A stretch of DNA of 5,746 nt. Origin: an uncultured Rhodobacter sp. Its GTDB lineage: Bacteria > Pseudomonadota > Alphaproteobacteria > Rhodobacterales > Rhodobacteraceae. The stretch spans positions 1-5,746 of the forward strand of contig CALGTJ010000006.1 of assembly GCA_937901435.1 (NCBI GenBank). The letters are read 5' to 3'. How positions within the stretch are numbered: the first letter of the stretch is position 1; each line of letters starts with the position of its first letter. Below the pieces are notes generated by a model, which was given only the letters and a program-made list of their open reading frames with translations, searched no databases and was not told where the DNA came from. Made by a program: the position numbers and the translations under genes. Shown here one piece after another: positions 1-5,746 of the stretch.

Positions 1-379
1 GATGCGAGACGTAGCGCTGGAAATACCACTCTCCGGCCTCGCGATCGGATGGTTTGGACAGGGCCACAACCCGCGCGACCCGTGGATTCAGGTTCTCGCG
101 CAGGCGTTTGATAGTGCCGCCTTTTCCTGCCGCATCGCGCCCCTCAAACACCACGACCACCCGTTTGCCGGTGGCCTTCACATCGGCCTGAAGCTTGACC
201 AGTTCCATTTGCAGATGGGCCATGGCCTTGTTGTAGGCGGTTTTATCCATTTGCTTTTCATAGGGGTAGGTGTCGGACACCACGTCTTTTTTGCGGCTGT
301 CCTTGATGGCCGTGCGCACCGCCTCGGGGGCGAGCGTGTTGAAAAATTTGCTGATGGCACCATCAAAGGGCAGGGACAT
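1..379 (-). CDS. ppk2: Polyphosphate kinase 2 (PPK2 family), N-terminal part, cut by the window edge
   Basis: PPK2 enzymes transfer phosphate between polyphosphate and nucleotides in the cytoplasm, usually making NTP or NDP from polyphosphate. The start is the ATG at 377-379, and 126 residues are visible before the window edge; family members are usually about 270-300 residues, so more than half is missing. Residues 33-41 (VVSDTYPYE) and 56-64 (LQMELVKLQ) match the conserved N-terminal helix region. The Walker A loop GRDAAGKGG lies at residues 80-88 with Lys86 as the phosphate-binding lysine, followed by [11 protein letters not shown] (90-100) and VVALSKP (104-110), all highly typical of PPK2. 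The Walker B and lid regions lie outside the window, so the subclass and ADP or GDP preference cannot be judged. The Shine-Dalgarno is weak (GAAAGAG just upstream). The gene lies 76 bases downstream of the acylase on the same strand, so co-transcription is possible; I saw no clear terminator between them. Confidence 0.93.
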   Translation of the reverse strand, partial: MSLPFDGAISKFFNTLAPEAVRTAIKDSRKKDVVSDTYPYEKQMDKTAYNKAMAHLQMELVKLQADVKATGKRVVVVFEGRDAAGKGGTIKRLRENLNPRVARVVALSKPSDREAGEWYFQRYVSH

Positions 380-455
380 GTTTCGCTCTTTCACTTTACC
401 TGAGATACCTACAACAAAGTCAGGGGCTTGTGCAATCGGGGTGCATACCGGCGGT

Positions 456-2919
456 TTATTGGTCCCGAGGGGTCAGGCGGGTGATACCAACAGCGGCGGC
501 GCGCGCAAGGCCAACATCCAGTGACATGGGGATGTATTCACCACGCCGCCAGACCTCGCCCAGATCGTCATAGTGACGGCTAAGCGGGTGGCCCGACTGC
601 CCGGTGGCGATGACAAACACCGAACTGTCGGGATCGGCAAAATCATAGACCCCGCGATACCCCGCGCCATGGACGTAGGAATGGCTCTGGCCCTTTGCCA
701 GCGGTCAAGCCGCGTTGCAGGGTCTGATCACCCCCGCCGGTGGATTGGCGGATGTTGACGATCCATTTCAGGATCGGCACATCGCCAAGGGCAGGGTGGT
801 CATGTGTGGCCTGATGCGCATCGCCCCAGCGCAGGGATTCCAACGCGCTGCCATAGGTTTCCGTGACCCAAAGCAGGGCGTCATCCAGCGCGAGGCGGGC
901 GATATCGCTGCAATTTTCCACGGGCGCGGATTGCAGCACGTCACACCAGATCGAGGCGCCAAAGATGTCGCGATAAACGCGTTCGATGAACAGGGGCTCT
1001 ACGTGGTTGTATTCGCGTGCCAGCGGCCCAAGCTCGTCGCGGATCAGGCGGTCCTGTAGCGCGCGCATCCATGCGGCATAGATCAGCGGTTCGGGGCGGT
1101 GTTCGTTCATCTCACCGTTCCAGTCGGCCAGCAGCTTTAGCGCGTCCTGACGGCGGCGCTGGACCGTTCCAGCAGGCGCAGCCTCGCCAGTGAACCACAG
1201 ATCCTTGGCGATCAGCGGCAGCAGCGCGCGGGCGGTGGGGCTGACCTCGTCCTGTTGCGCCTCAATAAAGCTTTCGCGGGTGTGCACCTCGCGATTCTGC
1301 ATCAAAAAGCGCCATCGCAGCACCCGCTGGCTGTCGCCCCAGGAATGGGACATATGCAGGGGAAAGGGGCGTTCGACCACCTTGTTGTTGGTATTGCCCA
1401 CGATGCCGCCCTGTGGGCTGATGAATTCGGGGTTCGACGAATAGTTCAGCCGCCCCTGCCAGCGGTTTTCCGGCACCCAGCCCGGCGTCGGGATGCGCCC
1501 TTGGGTCTGGTGCAGCGCGGCGCGGCGCGGCATGGCGCCGATGGTTTTCAGCGCAATCGTCTCGCTGTCGGCAAGGGTCAGGTTCTGGCTGGGCGCGATA
1601 AAACCTTCGGCCGCTGCGATGCCCCCGGCCACTGTTTTTGAGGTCATGATCTGCATCGCGGCACTCATCGAGGTGTCGACGGGCGACAGAACGGTCCACG
1701 CCAGCGAGGCAACATGCCCCTGCGGTGTGATCGTGCCAAGGTTATAAAGATAGCCGGGCAAGACGGGGCCGTTCTGGGTCCATTGCAGGGTCAGCGTGAC
1801 AGAGTTTTCGTCCTTGATCTTGAGGATCGACGGGCGGCTGACCATCTCGACATAGCCCTCGGGCGTCAGTACCTCGTCGGGGTTCTCGGGGTTCAGCTTT
1901 TCGATGTAGATGTCCTGATCGTCCAGATAGGACGAGGTGATCCCCCAGCCAAAGCTTTCAGAGCGGCCCACAAGGATCAGCGGCATCCCCGGAATGGTGC
2001 CACCGATCACGCCGCCCGATTGCAGTTCCAGCCGCGCCAGATACCACTGGGACGGCGCGGTAAAGCCCAGATGGGGATCATTGGCCAGCAGGGTGCCACC
2101 GCTGGCAGAGCGGCTGGGCGCGGCGGCCCAAGCGTTCGAGGCCCCGGCAAAGCCGCGCTCGGGCATGGGCGATAAGGGGTCTGTGATGGGGGGGGCGGCG
2201 TGCGTATAGCGGGGCAGGTCGGGAAACATGCTGGCGTATTGGGGCAGGGCGGCAATGCCCGCACCCGGCGCATCCGGCAGGATGTCGTTGAGACGTTCGT
2301 TGGGCAGCATCAGCGAGGTGCGCGCACGCAGCACTTCTTCTTCCAGATGGCCGGCCAGTTGCAGGCCCATCAGCTTGATGATCGCCAGACTGTCGGCGGG
2401 CTGCCATGGCGAAATCGCGTTGGAAAACAGGAACAGCTCTGGCGCGCCGCGCCCCAGCGCCTGGTCATTGACCTGTTGCAGCCATGCGTTCACCCCGGCG
2501 CTGTAGGCGCGCAGGTTGGCCAGTGTTTCAGGCGTTTGCACCGAGACCGATTGCACCGCGAGGTTATACAGATCCAGACGGCGCAAGAGCTCGTCGATGC
2601 GGGCGGTACGTTCGCCGAAAATCTCTGACAGGCGGCCCTGCACGGTGCGGCGCATCATGGTCATTTGCCACAGGCGGTCCTGCGCATGGGCATAGCCAAG
2701 GCCGAAATAGACGTCGTGATCGGTCTCGCCGAAAATATGGGGCACATTGGCATTGTTGCGCACAATTTCCAGCGGCGCGTTCAGACCCCGGACAGAATGG
2801 TCCGTGTTATAATCGGGCAGCGAGCGTGACCCAAAATAATAAAGCAGCGCCAGCGTCAGCACGCCAAGCACCAGCAAACCCGTCAATATTCGCAAAAGCC
2901 AGCGAAAGGTAAGCGCCAT
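456..2919 (-). pseudogene. Penicillin acylase family protein (Ntn-hydrolase), one-base frameshift near the C-terminus
   Basis: This is a penicillin/AHL/cephalosporin acylase-type amidase of the N-terminal nucleophile hydrolase superfamily, made as one precursor that cuts itself into alpha and beta chains. From the ATG at 2917-2919, residues about 7-30 form one hydrophobic segment, probably a membrane anchor placing the enzyme on the periplasmic side. The motif GASNAWA places the nucleophile at Ser261, where cleavage would give an alpha chain of about 260 residues. NDPHL follows at 280-284, and the NTNN stretch at 509-512 is a plausible site for the oxyanion asparagine. The continuous frame ends at a TGA at 643-645, giving 758 residues with an unnatural tail after TAGKG. 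Removing one C from the run at 691-693 restores GQSHSYVHGAGYRGVYDFAD and later IATGQSGHPLSRHYDD and GEYIPMSLD, conserved in this family, ending at a TAA at 456-458 for a total of 820 residues. A TTG at 2943 is in frame, but the ATG at 2919 has a better upstream site and directly precedes the hydrophobic segment. The frameshift may be real or a sequencing error. Natural substrate unknown. Confidence 0.9.
691..693 (-). other. Frameshift site in the acylase gene
   Basis: On the coding strand the sequence reads GGC AAA GGG CCA GAG. The frame upstream of this point encodes the conserved acylase body, and the frame one base further on encodes the conserved C-terminus. Deleting one G (a C on the plus strand) gives GGC AAA GGC CAG AGC, which reads Gly-Lys-Gly-Gln-Ser without interruption. 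The short AAAGGG run is where a homopolymer miscount or slippage mutation would be expected. The shift needed during translation would be +1, which the classic -1 slippery heptamer does not provide. Confidence 0.85.
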
Positions 2920-2935
2920 AAGTCCCAAATCCCGG

Positions 2936-2963
2936 TTGACCAAAAGATCAGACCCGCTAGTTA
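2936..2963 (+). promoter_or_regulatory. Possible promoter for the dehydrogenase gene
   Basis: TTGACC at 2936-2941 resembles a -35 box and is followed after 16 bases by TAGTTA at 2958-2963, a poor -10 box. Transcription would begin near 2970, leaving a leader of about 34 bases before the ATG at 3004. The position between two divergent genes fits a promoter, but the -10 match is weak and the spacing slightly short. No equally good promoter for the divergent acylase gene was found in this gap. Confidence 0.3.
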
Positions 2964-2987
2964 GACGTCAGCTTATGTCGAGGCAAT

Positions 2988-2995
2988 GGGGAGAG
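2988..2995 (+). promoter_or_regulatory. Ribosome binding site that fixes the dehydrogenase start
   Basis: GGGGAGAG, a strong purine-rich Shine-Dalgarno sequence, ends 8 bases before the ATG at 3004. The in-frame ATG at 2986 overlaps this site and would add six residues (MGRDHI) ahead of the Rossmann fold, so 3004 is the better start. Confidence 0.7.
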
Positions 2996-3003
2996 ATCAC
3001 ATC

Positions 3004-3888
3004 ATGGCAAAAGTAACATTTCTGGGACTGGGTGTGATGGGGTATCCGATGGCGGGCCATTTGGCAGCCAAGGGGCATGACGTCACCGTCTATAACCGGA
3101 CCGCGGCCAAGGCAGAGACATGGGTGGCCCGGCATGGCGGTGCCTCTGCGGCGACCCCGCGCGAGGCCGCTGAGGGCGCGGCGTTCGTGATGGCCTGCGT
3201 GGGCAATGACAACGATCTGCGCTCTGTCTGTCTGGGCGAGGATGGGGCCTTTGCCGGGATGGCCAAGGGCAGCATCTTTGTCGATCACACGACGGTTTCG
3301 GCCGCTGTCACACGAGAATTGGTTGCAGCCGCGTCAGAGCTTGGCATTGCCTATATCGACGCGCCGGTCTCTGGCGGGCAGGCGGGGGCCGAAAACGGGC
3401 AACTCGTGGTCATGTGTGGCGGCGATCAGGCGGTCTTTGACAAGGCGCAGCCGATGATCGACGCTTATGCCAAGCTGTGCAAGCGTCTGGGCGAAAGCGG
3501 CGCGGGGCAGTTGTGCAAGATGGTTAACCAGATTTGCATCGCGGGGCTGGTACAAGGCCTGTCAGAGGGGCTGCATTTTGCCGAGAAGGCCGGGCTGGAC
3601 GGCAAGGCCGTGGTCGAGGTCATCGGCGGAGGGGCGGCCGGGTCGTGGCAGATGGTCAACCGCTACGAGACCATGCTGGACGATCATTTCGAACATGGCT
3701 TTGCGGTGGACTGGATGCGCAAGGATCTGGGGATCTGTTTGGATACGGCGGATGAGAACGGCGCTTCCCTGCCGATCACGGCCCTGATCGACCAGTTTTA
3801 CAAGGACGTGCAAAAGATGGGCGGCGGGCGGTGGGACACCTCTAGTCTGATCCAGCGGCTGCGCGCGTTGGACAAGCCTTTGGATTAA
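3004..3888 (+). CDS. NAD(P)-dependent oxidoreductase, 3-hydroxyisobutyrate dehydrogenase family
   Basis: This cytoplasmic beta-hydroxyacid dehydrogenase has 294 residues, the usual family length. The N-terminal Rossmann fold starts at once with FLGLGVMG (residues 6-13), the GxGxxG dinucleotide loop. VYNRT (29-33) follows the second strand; an Asn-Arg here often goes with NADP(H) preference, which is inference. The substrate-binding signature DAPVSGGQAG lies at 119-128. Catalytic Lys172 and Asn175 sit in GAGQLCKMVNQ (166-176), matching the Lys/Asn pair of the family, and Lys240 in MRKDLGI is the other conserved lysine of the C-terminal helical domain. Relatives act on 3-hydroxyisobutyrate, tartronate semialdehyde, glyoxylate/succinic semialdehyde or similar short hydroxyacids; the sequence alone does not decide which. 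No valine-degradation partners are visible nearby, so the name mmsB is not given. The gene is divergent from the acylase and followed ten bases later by a hairpin terminator, so it appears monocistronic. Confidence 0.95.
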   Translation: MAKVTFLGLGVMGYPMAGHLAAKGHDVTVYNRTAAKAETWVARHGGASAATPREAAEGAAFVMACVGNDNDLRSVCLGEDGAFAGMAKGSIFVDHTTVSAAVTRELVAAASELGIAYIDAPVSGGQAGAENGQLVVMCGGDQAVFDKAQPMIDAYAKLCKRLGESGAGQLCKMVNQICIAGLVQGLSEGLHFAEKAGLDGKAVVEVIGGGAAGSWQMVNRYETMLDDHFEHGFAVDWMRKDLGICLDTADENGASLPITALIDQFYKDVQKMGGGRWDTSSLIQRLRALDKPLD

Positions 3889-3897
3889 GCAAAAGGG

Positions 3898-3919
3898 GTG
3901 CGCCAAGGCGCACACTTTT
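3898..3919 (+). terminator. Rho-independent terminator after the dehydrogenase, possibly bidirectional
   Basis: GTGCGCC at 3898-3904 pairs with GGCGCAC at 3907-3913, giving a GC-rich stem around a tight AA or CAAG loop. A TTTT run follows at 3916-3919. It starts ten bases after the dehydrogenase TAA. On the minus strand the same stem is followed by CCCTTTT, so it may also stop transcription arriving from the convergent dsbB gene. Confidence 0.75.
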
Positions 3920-3936
3920 CTGGCACTTCGTGCGGG

Positions 3937-3994
3937 GATGAGGGGTGTTACCCCTCAAACTCCCTGATGAGGGGCTTTACCCCTCAAACTCCCC
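3937..3994. repeat. Two tandem 29-base imperfect repeats, each able to form a hairpin
   Basis: Unit 1 (3937-3965) and unit 2 (3966-3994) match at 26 of 29 positions, starting GATGAGGGG and ending with ACCCCTCAAACTCCC plus one base. Each unit contains GAGGGG facing CCCCTC. In unit 1 the arms extend to 7 base pairs around a GTT loop; in unit 2 the stem is 6 base pairs around a 5-base loop. The repeats lie between two convergent genes, just downstream of a conventional terminator. They may be a dispersed intergenic repeat or an additional transcript-end structure. I see no open reading frame of interest here. Confidence 0.8.
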
Positions 3995-4019
3995 AGAGTA
4001 TTTTGGCCAAGATGAAGAG
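3991..4019. other. Recurrent intergenic motif (CCCCAGAGTATTTTGGCCAA and following bases)
   Basis: This stretch immediately follows the tandem repeats, contains the 8-base palindrome TTGGCCAA at 4003-4010, and ends six bases before the dsbB stop codon. From memory, near-identical strings of the type GAGTATTTTTGGCCAAGATGAAG occur many times between genes in Rhodobacteraceae genomes; I could not check this. Its role is not known to me. Being at the 3' end of a gene fits a role in transcript ends or simple dispersal as a repeat. Confidence 0.45.
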
Positions 4020-4024
4020 GAACG

Positions 4025-4483
4025 TCAGGCTTTTGCGCGGGCGGCGATGATCCAGATGGCCATGAGGGCAAAGCTGATCAGCGCGTTCCAACCTGCCATC
4101 GAGAGGCCCAAGAGTTGCCATGCGATCTCGTAGCAGCGCACCAAGGGGGCTGCCATGATCTGATCGAACAGGTCTTGCGTGGACATCCCACCGATATCGC
4201 CACTGGTACAGGTGGTCGGGCCTTGCCACCATTTCTGTTCCACGCCTGTGTGATAGACCCCGATTGCGCCTGTGGTGGCGGCGGCGAGCGCGCCGAACAG
4301 GGGCAGGATGGCAAAGGGCAGCAGCATCGCCAGCGCGCCGACAAGCACAGCCGCGCCATGGGGCCAGCGTTGCCAGAGGCACATTTTGCAGGGCGCATAC
4401 CCGAGAAATTGGAACCCGAAGGCCCCCAACAATAGCGCCGCAGAGCCGCCGGTGGCGAGGAGGATCAGGGTTTTACGGGTCAT
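4025..4483 (-). CDS. dsbB: Disulfide bond formation protein B (DsbB family)
   Basis: DsbB is an inner-membrane enzyme that reoxidises the periplasmic thiol oxidase DsbA and passes the electrons to quinone. The protein has 152 residues, with hydrophobic stretches consistent with four membrane helices (about 5-27, 43-58, 61-78 and 130-147). Two cysteine pairs are in place: the CxxC in APCKMCLWQRWPH (Cys32, Cys35) in the first periplasmic loop, and Cys92 in GPTTCTS with Cys117 in VRC in the second loop. The signature LGLSMAGWNAL (125-135) matches alphaproteobacterial DsbB proteins. The start ATG at 4481-4483 overlaps the stop codon of the upstream yqaA-like gene in an ATGA, so it is probably translated by reinitiation from that gene and shares its promoter. 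No dsbA is present in the window. Confidence 0.93.
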   Translation of the reverse strand: MTRKTLILLATGGSAALLLGAFGFQFLGYAPCKMCLWQRWPHGAAVLVGALAMLLPFAILPLFGALAAATTGAIGVYHTGVEQKWWQGPTTCTSGDIGGMSTQDLFDQIMAAPLVRCYEIAWQLLGLSMAGWNALISFALMAIWIIAARAKA

Positions 4484-5058
4484 AGATAGCGCACCAAAAG
4501 GAAACCTCCGAGCAGGATCGCGACAAAGAGGGTGAACATCAAGCCGAGGCGACGCTCTATGAAGTCACGAATGGGTGTGCCGAATTTCCACAGCAACGCC
4601 GCGACGATGAAAAACCGCAGGCCGCGCGCCACAATAGAGGCGGCGATGAACACTGGCAGGCTGAGCGCAGTAGTGCCGGACAGGATTGTGATCACCTTGT
4701 AGGGAAAGGGTGTGACGCCCGCGATCAGCACCGCCCACGCGCCCCATGCGTTGTAGTTGGTGCGGAATTCCTCGAAATAGGCGTCTTTTCCGTAGAATTC
4801 CAAAACTGGCCGCCCGACACTTTCGAACAGGCCATAGCCGATCCAATAGCCCAGCAGCCCGCCCAGCACCGAGGACACGAGGCAGACGGTCGCAATCACG
4901 AACGCACGCGAGGGGCGGGCGAGGATCATCGGGATCATCAGCAGATCGGGTGGGATCGGGAAGACAGAGCTTTCCATAAACGACACCACCGCCAGCACCC
5001 AAAGGGCATAGGGCGATTGCGCCATGGAAACGGTCCAGTCATAGAGTTTACGGATCAT
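4480..5058 (-). CDS. yqaA: YqaA/DedA family membrane protein (VTT/SNARE-associated domain)
   Basis: This is a polytopic inner-membrane protein of 192 residues of the DedA-like (VTT domain) superfamily, YqaA branch. Members of the wider superfamily are linked to lipid flipping and membrane homeostasis; the exact role of YqaA is not established. Conserved features are FMESSVFPIPPDLLMIPM (27-44), a re-entrant-loop type motif with Glu29 and the PIPP turn, GGLLGYWIGY (66-75), and AGVTPFPYKVITILSG (113-128), matching the family G-x-T-P-(F/I)-P motif. ATG 5056-5058 is chosen as start. A longer in-frame GTG at 5092-5094 overlaps the proposed -10 box and so probably lies upstream of the transcript. 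A CAGG lies a few bases upstream of the ATG as a modest ribosome binding site. The stop overlaps the dsbB start by four bases, indicating a two-gene operon. Confidence 0.92.
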   Translation of the reverse strand: MIRKLYDWTVSMAQSPYALWVLAVVSFMESSVFPIPPDLLMIPMILARPSRAFVIATVCLVSSVLGGLLGYWIGYGLFESVGRPVLEFYGKDAYFEEFRTNYNAWGAWAVLIAGVTPFPYKVITILSGTTALSLPVFIAASIVARGLRFFIVAALLWKFGTPIRDFIERRLGLMFTLFVAILLGGFLLVRYL

Positions 5059-5092
5059 GGGGCCTGCCGATAGTTTTTCACGGATTTCCGGC

Positions 5093-5122
5093 ACATAACG
5101 CGCGTTCCGGGGGCCGGGTCAA
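5093..5122 (-). promoter_or_regulatory. Sigma-70-like promoter of the yqaA-dsbB operon
   Basis: On the minus strand TTGACC (5117-5122) is followed after 18 bases by TTATGT (5093-5098). The -35 matches the consensus at five of six positions and the -10 at three or four, typical of housekeeping promoters in GC-rich alphaproteobacteria. Transcription would start near 5086, giving a leader of about 28 bases before the ATG at 5058. Confidence 0.6.
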
Positions 5123-5204
5123 GGGGCGGTGGGGCTTTGTGGCGCTTTGCCTCGGGGGCGATTGATTGTAACGCAAGGCAACGCAGCATCACAAAGGGGG
5201 TCTT

Positions 5205-5746
5205 ATGCGCTGGAAAGGTCGACGCGGCAGTCAGAATATCGAGGATCGCCGCCGCAGCGGTGGCGGTAAATCCGCAGGTCCGATCGGTGGGATCGGTCTG
5301 TTGGCGGTGCTGGCGATCGGGTATTTCCTTGGGGTGGATGTGACGCCTCTGTTGCAGGGCGCAGCCCCTGTGGGCGGTTCGCAATCGGCGGACCTGACAG
5401 AGGCCGACAAAGAGGCGGGCCAATTCGTCTCGGTCACGCTGGCCGATACCGAAGAGGTCTGGGAAAAGGTATTCCGCGACCAGCTGGGGCGAGATTACAC
5501 GCCGGTGACCCTTGTGCTTTTTGCCGATGTGACGCAATCGCGCTGCGGCGGGGCCTCGGGCGCGACGGGGCCGTTTTACTGCCCGGCGGACAAAAAGGCT
5601 TATCTGGACACCGCCTTTTTCCGCACCCTGTCAGAGCGGTTGGGGGCCAAGGGCGATTTTGCCGCCGCCTATGTTGTCGCCCATGAGGTTGCGCATCATG
5701 TGCAGGATCTGCTGGGCATTCTGGGGCAGGCCAACAAGATCCGCCA
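5205..5746 (+). CDS. ypfJ: Neutral zinc metallopeptidase, YpfJ family, N-terminal part, cut by the window edge
   Basis: This protein belongs to the YpfJ family of putative zinc metallopeptidases, whose substrate is unknown. The first 180 residues are visible; full members are about 280-300 residues. The opening MRWKGRRGSQNIEDRR (1-16) is the characteristic family N-terminus. A glycine-rich basic stretch and a single membrane segment follow (about 28-43, IGGIGLLAVLAIGYFL), then a periplasmic domain. SRCGGASGATGPFYCPADKK (112-131) contains the conserved cysteine pair Cys114 and Cys126. HEVAHH (160-165) supplies the HExxH zinc site with His160, Glu161 and His164; the third ligand lies beyond the window. 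A strong AAAGGGGG ribosome binding site (5193-5200) ends four bases before the ATG. The gene is divergent from yqaA across 146 bases, in which I found no convincing plus-strand promoter. Confidence 0.93.
   Translation, partial: MRWKGRRGSQNIEDRRRSGGGKSAGPIGGIGLLAVLAIGYFLGVDVTPLLQGAAPVGGSQSADLTEADKEAGQFVSVTLADTEEVWEKVFRDQLGRDYTPVTLVLFADVTQSRCGGASGATGPFYCPADKKAYLDTAFFRTLSERLGAKGDFAAAYVVAHEVAHHVQDLLGILGQANKIR

Noticed and set aside
2..403. Plus-strand open frame of 133 residues at the left edge
   Set aside because: It is antisense to the PPK2 gene, whose Walker A motif and conserved blocks make the minus strand the real coding strand.
415..435. TTGCAC followed by TAGGTA as a possible minus-strand promoter for ppk2
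   Set aside because: The -10 match is poor and other placements score equally badly, so I do not call it.
690..700. Programmed frameshifting at the AAAGGG run in the acylase
   Set aside because: The shift needed is +1, whereas AAAGGG-type sites support -1 shifting. No stop codon, internal Shine-Dalgarno or stimulatory structure typical of +1 recoding is evident. A mutation or base-call error is simpler.
1255..1699. Long open frames on both strands inside the acylase gene
   Set aside because: They are the out-of-frame or antisense readings of a GC-rich gene. Their translations are rich in Arg, Pro and Ala with no recognisable domain.
3937..3994. CRISPR-like array
   Set aside because: There are only two units, directly adjacent with no spacers, and no cas genes in the window.
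5055..5537. Minus-strand open frame of 160 residues spanning the yqaA-ypfJ gap
   Set aside because: It runs antisense through the clear ypfJ coding sequence and overlaps the yqaA promoter, and its translation shows no family features.

Overview
This GC-rich window carries compactly arranged bacterial genes and looks like ordinary chromosome from an alphaproteobacterium, most likely of the Rhodobacteraceae (Roseobacter group). That placement is inference. It rests on the style of the PPK2 and membrane-anchored acylase proteins, a TTGACC/TTATGT promoter in a GC-rich background, and an intergenic motif (GAGTATTTTGGCCAAGATGAAG-like) that I recall from many Rhodobacteraceae genomes. I see no rRNA, tRNA, CRISPR array, transposase, integrase or prophage gene.

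Layout. Positions 1-379 (minus) hold the N-terminal 126 residues of a family 2 polyphosphate kinase, cut by the window edge. Positions 456-2919 (minus) hold a penicillin acylase family Ntn-hydrolase whose reading frame is broken by one extra base at 691-693. The continuous frame stops early at 643, while the conserved C-terminus continues in the next frame to 456. Divergent from it, 3004-3888 (plus) encodes a 3-hydroxyisobutyrate dehydrogenase-type oxidoreductase, followed by a hairpin terminator. The 136-base convergent spacer 3889-4024 also holds two tandem 29-base hairpin-forming repeats and the recurrent motif. Positions 4025-4483 (minus) encode a DsbB-like membrane protein, translationally coupled by an ATGA overlap to the upstream YqaA/DedA-like membrane protein at 4480-5058 (minus), which has a good sigma-70-like promoter. 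Divergent from that pair, 5205-5746 (plus) begins a YpfJ-type zinc metallopeptidase that runs off the window.

The genes do not form one pathway. The clearest functional unit is the yqaA-dsbB pair, two membrane proteins made from one message, with DsbB acting in periplasmic disulfide formation. The acylase and PPK2 genes are co-oriented with 76 bases between them and might be co-transcribed. I found no convincing new biological system. The points most worth checking are the acylase frameshift and the repeat structure in the convergent spacer.
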